This document shows positions 55,501 to 64,000 of a stretch of DNA of 64,000 nt, one piece after another. Position numbers and translations under genes: made by a program. Every line of letters starts with the position of its first letter. Within the stretch, counting starts at the first letter, position 1. This DNA is from Corythucha ciliata (lineage: Eukaryota > Arthropoda > Insecta > Hemiptera > Tingidae): the NCBI GenBank assembly GCA_038030265.1, contig CM075941.1, positions 13,454,001 through 13,518,000 of the forward strand, read 5' to 3'. The notes beneath the pieces were generated by a model. That model was given only the letters and a program-made list of their open reading frames with translations, had not been told where the DNA came from and made no database searches.

Positions 55501-58500
55501 AACCTCGCCGGGGAGTCTTTTTTTTCTGGATTAGTGGATATTCGCGATTTCGAGGAAGGTGAAAAAAATTCAGCGAGTGTGTGTGTGTGGGGGGGGGGGG
55601 GTCAGCTTTGAGGAAAAAAATTATCTTTTTAAGTTATACGATTTTATGAATTGACATTGCAATGGGGAGTTTCGGCAACAAAACTGGAGCTGGGAATCGT
55701 GCCAAAAAATTGATCTTTTTTGTACAAAAATAGGATACTTTGGCCCTCAGAAATCGACAATGGAACATAAAGTTTACGCCAGAATCCTGGCGAGAAAAAA
55801 CTTGCTCTTTGTGTGGTCCTATGTAAATAGAAGTTTCGTTTACACTCAGCAAAATTCAATGAAACAAGAAATTCAGCTCCATTATATGAAATAGTGGCAA
55901 GTAGTGCTTGTGAAGTTCGTCCCCGGACAACGATATTTGGTCCAAGGGACCGTTGTTTTTACTGTGAACCGTGATTTTCCGGTTTCAGACCTAAACTGGT
56001 AACTCTGAGTGTGTTTGCTATGTGTAGAGTCTGCCTCCGCAGTTTAAGAACCGAAAATCTTTGTTTGCTTGACCTACGGAGAAAGCAAGCAGAGAAAGTG
56101 GCTATTTTCACCATAGCAACCTCACGACGAAAGAAACACTTTAATCTCAGTGTGTTATTTGCTTACTTTACGTCACGGAGTGAACGAAAGTACTTTACGT
56201 CACTGCTAGGGTGATGTAAAGTACTGTTAGAAGTGACGTGTTTGGAGTGAGTCGTGGTGAAGTGCCTCACACTTCGCAGGTCAAGCGAAAAATAGCATTC
56301 GCAACGCGCTCGTTGTTAGTAATCGGCTTCGCCTCGATCGCCAAACACAATTCGCGCGTAAAGTGACGCTTTCCTTACTCGTTGTGAAATATACTTATAA
56401 TGGGTTTTGGATTGATTATTTCCCGATCAACTTTTTGAGATAGAAAGGTTCTTTATGCACCAACATCTTCGTTTCAGCCGCTTATTTGGAGCAAGCCGAG
56501 CAGACTAATTTTATAGGCCGGACTAGGACGATTTCCTGGCCATGAAATGCGAAATTATGTTCAGTTCAATATAGTACTTTTCATCGCCAAACATTTTTGG
56601 ACTTTTATGACTGAATTGAATAAGTATTTTTTGTCATTTTGTCGACAATTAGTCAGTTCATAGACAATACAGTTTCATTTCCTGCTGCTTTTTCGTTCAT
56701 GCTTTTCTGTCGTTGCAGTTTTTTTGAGATTGGAGTTTTTGGGGTTGGAGCAGTTTTGTGGTTGGTTATTGGACCAGTTGTGTCGTTGTAGGAGGAAGGG
56801 GAGGCGATAGTGCTCGTCTAGGGGCCACGCGAGTGCTAAAAACGGCCATGCTGGTAACATAACCCTAAAATCTGATGTTCGACCGAAAAAACTCCCTCCC
56901 CCAAAATAATTCCCCCAATAACCACACTCAGAGCGTGGAATTTACCTGATCCAATTTCAAAAGCTCCTCTGGAGTATCGGGCAACTGTCCCAGCGTTAAC
57001 GGTGGATTCAAATTAACCTCTTTCCCCAACGAACGAACGACCTCTTCCCGGTTGTAACGGTCGGCGAACACGCAGGACGCTGGTATGAGGCCATGCGCTG
57101 TGTAGCTTATCGCTCTGACGAGAATTCTACGAAAACAGAAAAAAATAAAATAAAATAATTTACCCCCTTGATAGGCAGCAGAATTTCTCGACGCTACTTA
57201 ACCGGAATTGATCCCTCCCATTGAGCATTTCTTGTTTAATGCTCAAGATGACGGGGCCCAAGTCTTCGTCATTGGTGAAGTAGTTCCAATGCTCGTGGCC
57301 GTAAAAATATTTTTCATACGTTTCTTGTTCAACTGATGTCAACTCGAAGCATTGATTCTTTTCCCACTGTTCTTCAATGACGCTCTTTTTCCTGAAATTG
57401 TTTCCCTTGAGTTATCATATTAAAATGACGCGACAGTACAATTTTAGGTTAATTTCTTTGTGTTAATGCGCTTTTTTGGTAATTGGCTGTTGTTAAACTG
57501 AAATATATTTTCGTGTTTTTTATTGTTGAATTCATATTGTGGTTAGTAGCTATAAAGCAGGTTTTAAGCAGCCAAGGGAAAATTTTCTAATCAGAGCCCT
57601 TAATGTCTGGATTGTTTATCCTTGGAAGGCTCGAGCCATATGAATTGGGACGGCGAAGGAGTTTTTCAAGTTTCGGTAACAAAATGCATTCTTTCGTTAT
57701 TTTGCAGGATATAAATACATGCTGTCATGCTTTTGTCTCGAAAAATATGAGTAACCTCTTAACTTTATTTTCATCGAATTTCTGCATAAAGACAAGTCAG
57801 AGAAAAATATATAAAGGAAAATATATTTAAAGCGCTCACAAAAATTATAATTATATGCTTACATGATTAAAATAAAATTGAACATGCAAATAATCAAAAA
57901 AGCAATACCCAAACGTTTCACAGTGGAGACAATGGCAAGAGTACCTAATTTCGTCCTCATCATCTTCCAGAAGGTCTAATTTACGTCCCCTACGTCTGTC
58001 TCTTTTTTTCCTGTCACGGTCCCTATTGTACTCGTCGCCGCCTTCGGCTCCTTCGGTGTCCCCCCCTTCGGCCCCCGTTTCATCACGTTCCGACTCGCTT
58101 TCGTCCCATATCGTGTCCGTGGTGATTTTCTGTCGCGAACACTCTATCCAGTAGCCTGGCGTGGGGATTAGATTGTGGGGGAACTCCTCGCAGATTTCAT
58201 CTGTGAGATTGAAAAAGAAGGAAGGGGATGATTATAAATTTGTGATTCGTATTCGTTATAAAAGTTTTGAATGGTAGTTGCCGGGTTGTGAGAGTTCCGT
58301 AGGTAGCTGCAACAGCCCACTCACTGTAAGGTAGAACACCAAACGAAGCAATGGCTCATGGCTTGGTGTTCGAGCTTAGAGTGAATCGACTATAGCAATT
58401 ATCACACGCAGTCTTTGTGTGGTGTCTTAAAATTAGAATAAGAAGCTGAACTTAACTTAAGACTTAACAATAACAATAAAGATAAATAAGCGTAAACTAT

Positions 58501-58843
58501 CCGTTATTACAATTAAAAAATTTTCACTCTGGTCATCATACCCAATAGTCGCCGAATTCCGGCTTACCTGAACACGCTTGAGGCGGTAGTGGGAATATCA
58601 ACGTTGTAGAGCTTTTCCTCCTCGCAACTGCACAACCAAGCGACTGCGGTTTGAAACTACGCAATTGTTGCATAAAATCTGAGCACTCCATGAGGGCCAC
58701 ATCGGCGAAGTGTAGATCGCACAGGATTTGATTTTTAAAGCGTCGGGCTCGCTTTTGATTCGGACCGGTCAGGTTGAGACCGCACGAGTTACACCGGAGA
58801 CACTCCTCGTGGTAGTGATTATTGTCATAGAGTGGCGACGGTT
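52523..58843 (-). CDS. LIM / Rap-Ran-GAP / BTB-BACK protein (5' end outside model)
   Basis: Probable Rap GTPase regulator. Exons in order are 58568-58843, 57945-58200, 57203-57391, 56946-57126, 55062-55206, 54844-54983, 54616-54777, 54304-54548, 53848-54243, 53630-53763, 53449-53570, 53096-53383, 52793-53029 and 52523-52696. All phases agree, giving about 981 residues. First comes the second half of a LIM domain ([11 protein letters not shown]...LCDLHF). An acidic linker precedes a Rap/Ran-GAP domain ([70 protein letters not shown]); the Asn of HIGND is the catalytic thumb residue in Rap1GAP. Next are BTB segments ([27 protein letters not shown]; then [16 protein letters not shown]) and a BACK-like region. 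The BTB/BACK half resembles the insect 'serine-enriched protein', by recall. The first LIM zinc finger and start codon were not found. Confidence 0.85.
55297..55372 (-). tRNA. tRNA-like sequence, loop reads AGT (Thr), in an intron
   Basis: On the minus strand the acceptor side GTCCCCG pairs with CGGGGAG. Box A is TGGCATAATTGG, the anticodon stem is TTGGA/TTCAA with loop CTAGTAA, and the T arm is imperfect (GGGTCGGACCC). It sits in a Rap-GAP gene intron, facing a sibling at 55446-55518. A SINE head or pseudogene is more likely than a working tRNA. Confidence 0.45.
55446..55518 (+). tRNA. Disrupted tRNA-like sequence, sibling of 55297-55372
   Basis: It starts GTCCCCGTGGCGTAA and ends with a good box B (GGTTCGAACC) and GCCGGGGAGTC. 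The D-arm and 5' anticodon stem are replaced by a T-rich stretch. It is oriented opposite to its sibling about 75 bp away, so the pair forms an inverted repeat. Confidence 0.45.
56700..56785 (+). repeat. Fragment of F4 repeat in a Rap-GAP gene intron
   Basis: It reads GGAGTTTTTGGGGTTGGAGC, then AGTTTTGTGGTTGG. It matches the unit at 10920-11300 and 17690-18300. The rest of the intron (55520-56945) shows no gene. Confidence 0.45.
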
Positions 58844-60420
58844 CTTCAACAAACACAATAGACACACACGTAGGTATCGCTTAAATTATTCAAACGTAAT
58901 TTGAAAATATTTTGAACGATATGTTTTGGTTTTAATTTTAAGGGAGCGTTGGTTACCCAATCTGAATATCGAGACGGCAGCCTCGAAAAACTCAGACAGC
59001 AAATGCGTTAATGGGCTGAATATCATTACCATCAACCTCTCTTAGTTGCATTATCTCTTCGAATTGAGTTCTTCTCTAAATCTCCAGAACACTTGGCACG
59101 TGCTCAGCACTTAATTTTTAAAATGTTGGGTGCACCCAAAACGTGGCAGTCAACTACATACTAAAAAAAAAACTGAATAAACAACAAAAGCAAAAATTAA
59201 CCCCATGAAAGAGCCTGAATGTAAAAGGGTGAAAGTGAATCAACAAGTACCAATGATGCAATCAAACCACCCTGACCTGCATTTGTTGGTGGGGGAGAGA
59301 GAGACCTTAGAAAAACGTTGGTTTTCCCGTGCTGCCAATGTCACCTGTCAAATTCCCAAAAAATGAAGCCAAGCAAGATTGTCGCAATTAAAAAAAAGTA
59401 GCGGATTGTGCTTGAAGTTTTTTTTTATTTACTTCAAAAACGCACCAGGTTTACAGCCGTGTGACGCACAAAACTACACACGGTAGATTCTCCTCGGTAG
59501 GACGATGACTGGAACAATTAATCGTCAAAAAATGTTTTGAAACGAACTCCAAAGCGAAACAAGTAGCCACAGGAGGGGAAAAAGGACGAGAGACGCGGAA
59601 TTTGCCCGATAAGTTTGGGGCCGAAGGCGAGGGGGCGTTGGCCCATGTGTATACTCATCAGCTGGTGTTGTTCTCCGAGGGGTGGCTGGGGGTGGCAAAA
59701 AGAGTGAGATAGAATAAGGGCCTGAACTGAGAGCGACTCCCGCTGCTAAAGCGACCCACCACCGGACTCATTGCCGTTGGTTAGAGACTGGGGGGGGGGG
59801 GCTTATACAATCAATACCCCGAGCAACACCTTCTTCCCTATCTTTTTTTTTATTTTTTTTTGCAGCAGAATGCTTGAGACCCCATTTCTACTTTTCTACC
59901 AGCTTCCCCTCACTCTTTTTTCCCCCAGCAGGGTCATCTCCCTTTCCACCCCCTCCAACCAATCGGTACATCAACTTGTTGATTTCCAGTGGTTGCGTTT
60001 TTTCAATCGTTCAAGATGTTTGTCTTTCCCCTTTCTTCCCCACCATTTCCACTGTTAACCACCCCACAATCCAGGACAGGTGGGCCTGGGGAGGTTTTTC
60101 AATGACGAGGTGGAGGATTGCGGAGAATGAATGGCTTGGGGTATTATAGTGGATGACAAGGGCAAAAGGTTTCATTAGTCAAAATTAAACTCAACCACGC
60201 ACACTTGTTCAACAGGGTTTTAAACTTCAATCTGCCCTCCCCTACAAAATATTCGACTTGCTTGACATCAATAAGCTTAACAGGTCTCTATTTCGAATTC
60301 ATTTTTACTATCGGAATATGTTAAGGGTTTTAGGTGATTTAAGCGCTCTTAATATCGAGGAAACAGATTCTTAGCAGAGTGTAGCACAAGCGAAACAATG
60401 GAACACAGGTCCCTAATAAT
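58844..60420. other. Gene-free stretch, nothing recognised
   Basis: No exon for the missing LIM half was recognised here. A pyrimidine-rich stretch at 59830-60060 gives open frames without known domains. A G-run of ten lies near 59791. Confidence 0.45.
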
Positions 60421-60580
60421 TAATGGGCGCCGGGCATTGAATCCGGCAGGCGCCAAAGCCTTCTTTAGGCTCATACGCCATACCCTGGATCCAGCTGTGC
60501 ACTTCGTAACGGTAGTACGCGGGCGCTTCGGCCGGTGCGCGTTTGTTGAACGCACTCCGTCTGGAATGCCCGCACGAAGC
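60421..60580 (-). mobile_element. SINE body, 3' part, minus strand
   Basis: It matches the body and 3' hairpin of the SINE at 35885-36179 (GTGCGTTCAACAAACGCGC, GAAGTGCACAGCTGGATC, GGCGCCTGCCGGATTCAATG) but lacks the tRNA head. It directly abuts the ATA-rich tail of the retrotransposon at 60590-62253. The matching head sits at 62254-62328 on the other side of that element. Confidence 0.85.
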
Positions 60581-60584
60581 TTAT

Positions 60585-62253
60585 TATTATTATGCAGTGG
60601 GCCCGCACTCGGCTTAGCCCTTAGGGTCGGACTCGGAAAAGCCTAATGCGGGTCCGCAAACCTATCTACGGCATTCACAAACTGAAGGACTCGGACCCCC
60701 TCGGCCCTCGAGAATGTGATCCCCGCCAACCTATCTGTCCCGAAAATGCGGAAAAGAGTAGCCGCATACCTCTCACCCTCCCCTACAGAGTGCATAGCCG
60801 ATTCCTCTTCCAACTCGCAGCCCCGACACATCGGGTCTGTCACCATTCCCATTATGTGGAGGTGCTTACTTAGCTATAGTGGCCTGTAAACATCCCCACA
60901 ACCCTCCGCATGCTGCCTCTAACTTAGTGATAGCAGCCACATCGTCGCCTCCCTGTCCCATTCCCGAATGCAAGCTCTCGCTTGCCCACAGGCTGATAGG
61001 CTATTCCAACTCCTGGTGGCCTCCCTATCCGCCCAATCCTTTATCTGGGCTCTCCCCACTGTCTTGGAGACCGCAATAATCGGCTCAGGTCCCCATACTT
61101 CCTTATTTGCCTCCTGTTTCGCCATTTCATCAGCTTTCTCATTCCCCTCGTATCCCCTGTGTCCAGGGATCCACGCGAGGGTCACTTCATTACCCAATCC
61201 CTGTAACCTTGTGATGCCCCGTCGACAGTCCGCCGACTCCAAAACCGGCCTGGCCACCGCCCCCAGGGCTGCGGGGCTGTCCGCGTAGATCACCACCTCC
61301 CTGAACCTCACATGCTTCCTAATTAGCTCCAGGACACAGTCATTTATCGCCACGACCTCTGCCTGAAAAACCGTGGCCAACTTTCCTACAAATGATCCGT
61401 GGCCTACAATCCCCACCTTCAACTCCGGTATCCAGAACTCAGATCCTGTCATTCCCGATTCCAACTTAGACCCATCCGTGAAGCAATTCATGGTTCCCTC
61501 TTGCACCCTGAATTCCTCTCTCGTTCTAACTCGAATCCGTATCTTCCTTCCCAAGTCCAATCGCTCCACGGTTTTGTCACTCCTCATCTGGGTGGCAGGC
61601 GCCACCTGCTGGAGCTTCGCCGCTACTTCCCTTGTCCCAAATCTCTCCCCCTTACCGCCCATTTCCCATGGACTTGCAACCCATAACATGTTTCCATTGC
61701 GCGCATCTTAACCTCCAAATATAGGGGTCGCAGCCGAAGCAACATTTCCATCGCAGCCGTTGGAGTCGTCCTGAAGGCCCCCAGAGTCGCCAGACAGGCC
61801 AGACGCTGGACCCTGCCGAGCAACTCCCGCCCCCAGGACCACTCCACCGCTTTCCACCAAGCCAAAGTGCCATACAATATTCTGGGCCTAATTATACCTG
61901 TGTATAGCCACAGCATCCGTTGAGGGGTTAAGTCCCAGGTACTCTCCACTACTCGCCTACATTGATGAAATGTCCTTACCGCTCGTTTACACCTCCACGA
62001 CAGTTTACCGTTCAGGGTGACCCCCAAATATTTAATTCTGTCACCCTTTCTATTTCTCTTCCGTTCATCTTACTTGGCCCCCACCCTGCCAAGCTCCTCT
62101 TCTTCGTAAAGAGTATGAGCTTGGCTTTTTCCGGGTTTACCGCAAGTCCTCTGCCTGCACACCAGTTATTCATTACGTGAACAGCCTGATTCATGAGACC
62201 GCACAAGGTGTTCAAGTCCTTCCCCCTCACCAATATCACTTCAGCATATTATT
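60585..62253 (-). pseudogene. RNase H-bearing non-LTR retrotransposon, 5'-truncated and frameshifted
   Basis: From the 5' side, a reverse-transcriptase remnant starts at the catalytic box, which reads YAEV instead of the expected YADD. It continues (NNWCAGRGLAVNPEKAK, GVTLNGKLSW) to about 61630. An RNase H domain follows at 60919-61689 with the expected acidic residues (FTDGS, FQAEVVAI, YADSPAAL) and AWIPGHRGYEGNEKADEMAK. A C-terminal Cys/His segment (CRGCELEEESAMH) ends near 60643. Several frameshifts and stops separate the parts. The tail is an ATA repeat near 60583-60596. RNase H after the polymerase points to the R1/I group. The first half of the element is missing. Confidence 0.9.
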
Positions 62254-62328
62254 AGCAGGATTCGAATCCAGGACCGCTGGGTTTGTGACTCGAGTATGTA
62301 TTGTATCCATTACACCATCGAGGCGCGC
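62254..62328 (-). mobile_element. tRNA-like SINE head, minus strand
   Basis: On the minus strand it reads GCCTCGATGGTGTAATGG (box A) through GGATTCGAATCC (box B), nearly as in the two full SINEs, but with a different anticodon-loop region (ACTCGAGTCAC). The retrotransposon begins directly after it, and the SINE body resumes at 60580. Either the LINE split a SINE, or the head is an independent tRNA-like copy. Confidence 0.75.
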
Positions 62329-62339
62329 TGGTGAGAAAT

Positions 62340-63190
62340 AGAGCTCAGTGGCTGGAGTGAGAAAAACCACAATTCGCGGCTAAAATTGATAAAAGGCACT
62401 GAGTTGTGACCAACAAAATGGGGGGGGGGGGAGGCGGAGGTTTATTCGTGGGTTTCGGAGGCACCATTATGGCTAAAGTTGAGTAAAAACGCTCATTTTT
62501 ATTTTCTGTAGGGCCTACGGCGGCTCAAATTGAGAAACCACGCTATTTGGCCGTTCTGCTTGGGTCAAGCCCGATAGCCCGTGGCTAAAAGATTAGAAAA
62601 AAATGCCAATTCGTGGCTGAAATTGAGGTATAAAGGTCGATTCAGACTATTCGGGCATGACGTGGGAACACGCTGTCCCACGTGTGATATAAAATTCTAG
62701 AAAAGGCTTTTATTTGTTTACGTTCACATTCCTCTGACAAGCATCACCCCACGATCCCACGTCACGTTCGGGCAAGGTGAACCGTGAACGTAAACAAACA
62801 AAATCCTTTTCTGGATTTTTGCATTCTGGATATTTGTTATGTATATATTGTATGCGATGCGTGTTCCCACGTCACGTCCGAATAGTCTCAACCGATCTTA
62901 AGACCCTAATTCGTGGCTCATATAAAAAAACCCGCAAATTCTCGACATTTCCGGGCCAACATTTAAAACAAAATCACTCATGTCCGATTCACAGAGCACC
63001 TAACACTTCACGGCTAAAATTGAGAGAGAAAAAAATGCTAATTCGTGGCTAAGATCGACCGAAAACGCACTTCATGGATAAAATTGATAAAACGAGCTTA
63101 TTCCTACGGCAAACATTCGGGGGTGAAAATGATGATTCCGTTTATTTTATGCCCTTAGGAGGCAATATAGAGAAAAAGGCTGTTCATTGG
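62340..63190 (-). repeat. F1 degenerate repeats, reverse orientation, with a MITE inside
   Basis: Units read CGTGGCTAAAATTGAGAAAA and GCTAATTCGTGGCT at about 28-30 bp. The array is interrupted by the MITE at 62634-62898. A G-run of about ten lies near 62419. Confidence 0.7.
62634..62898. mobile_element. MITE with TAA target duplication
   Basis: The ends read AGGTCGATTCAGACTATTC with an inverted copy at the other end. The arms include a CACGTCACG/CGTGACGTGGGA region. TAA flanks both sides (62631-62633 and 62899-62901). It is inserted into an F1 array. The end motif agrees with the MITEs at 3051, 10311 and 27466. Confidence 0.85.
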
Positions 63191-63554
63191 GGTTGCCCGT
63201 CCTAAAATTGCGAATAAGCAATTGGAACCTATGCCAAAGGCCTTGCTGCGCAGCAAGGCGCGACCATCCTTCTTGGCTTCGTGAAAACGTGCCCAAAACT
63301 GTATACTAACAAAAACGCCGTAAAAATCATGAGTAACCAGGAATAAGACCAGTGGCGGATCTAAGGGAGGGGCCACGGCCACTGTGGAGGTCACTTGCGC
63401 AAAAATAAAATAAAATAAAACCTCCTCCAAAATCCCATCGAGGAGGGGTGATCACTGATTAGTGATCACCTCTAATTTTGCGGTCATTTTCACATAGGCC
63501 CGAGGGTCAGAGGTCCTCGCGAGACGCAAAAAGTCAAGTTAAAAAAAACACGCG

Positions 63555-63665
63555 AATTGCCTCACCGAGGGGAAAATTTACGTTGAACGCCACCACGTCT
63601 AGGGCAAAATTTATGCGAAAGGTCTCGCCAAAGACAAACTTTAAGCGAAACGTTACATGTGAGGA
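63555..63665 (+). repeat. Short ~31-33-bp tandem repeat (three units)
   Basis: Three diverged units follow the pattern GGGGAAAATTTACGTTGAACG / GGGCAAAATTTATGCGAAAGG / AGACAAACTTTAAGCGAAACG. The plus-strand open frame across it is probably a by-product. Nothing else is seen to the right edge of the window. Confidence 0.55.
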
Positions 63666-64000
63666 AGAAGCTCTTTCGGAAGGACGATGCACACCGAGTA
63701 AACTACTCAAAGTGCCCCCACGGTGGTGTGGGAGAATTTAAATTATTGTAACGCATCGATCAACAAGGTTATAAAATCGATCCATGTAAAGCGTGGGAGG
63801 GGGGGGGGAGTGAAAATAAAGAAGAGTCAGTCGAGGCTGAACCACTGGAAAAAGAGTACCGTGTTGTGTCTCACCGTCTAGAACGCCCTTTTCCCCTCTT
63901 CCCAAGTTTGAGTGGCCGTTTCCTTGGCGCTTTCCTGAGGACGGTCTCCTCATTTTTCCCCTTTTTCCTAGGGTAATAAATCCCCTACAGTGGGCAAAAC

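Noticed and set aside
59771..60149. Plus-strand open frames of 91-95 residues
   Set aside because: Composition follows the pyrimidine-rich tract; no domain or splice context.
61089..61689. RNase H frame as a host gene
   Set aside because: It is preceded in order by polymerase remnants and followed by the Cys/His tail typical of R1/I-type elements, with frameshifts between them.
60879..61711. Plus-strand open frames
   Set aside because: Antisense of the RNase H and polymerase frames of the retrotransposon on the minus strand.

Overview
The window is nuclear DNA of an invertebrate animal. It has short GT-AG introns (often 50-90 bp), a pyrexia-like TRPA channel, an insect-type BTB/BACK protein, tRNA-derived SINEs, decayed non-LTR retrotransposons and several MITEs. 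An arthropod is most likely, possibly a crustacean, but I cannot name the species. Poly-G/poly-C runs of 8-13 bases are strikingly common.

Layout. 1-20 kb holds no gene I can support. It contains four families of degenerate short-period repeats (called F1-F4 here), inverted-repeat elements, one ~0.5 kb segmental duplication and a dead non-LTR retrotransposon. 20.3-23.0 kb (+) carries the 3' part of RARS2, mitochondrial arginyl-tRNA synthetase. 23.06-38.0 kb (-) carries a complete ten-exon MRPS9, mitochondrial ribosomal protein uS9m. Its introns 7-9 are 3.7-4.9 kb long and hold repeats, a MITE, a 21-bp minisatellite split by a SINE, and a complete intronless TRPA-type channel gene on the same strand. 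38-43.6 kb is repeat-rich intergenic DNA. 43.6-50.4 kb (+) carries MGME1, the mitochondrial genome maintenance exonuclease, with a roughly 1,480-residue N-terminal extension that includes six copies of a 54/55-residue repeat. 52.5-58.8 kb (-) carries the 3' fourteen exons of a gene encoding a LIM half-domain, a Rap/Ran-GAP domain and BTB/BACK segments. 59-64 kb holds a broken RNase H-bearing retrotransposon, SINE pieces, F1 repeats and a MITE.

How the genes relate. Three of the five genes serve mitochondrial genome upkeep or translation: RARS2 charges tRNA-Arg, MRPS9 is a small-subunit ribosomal protein, and MGME1 processes mtDNA ends. RARS2 and MRPS9 are tail to tail with 49 bp between stop codons, and MRPS9 and MGME1 are head to head. 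The other two are a cation channel and a probable Rap regulator. Gene models were built by hand from translation, splice signals and reading-phase continuity; no transcript data were available.
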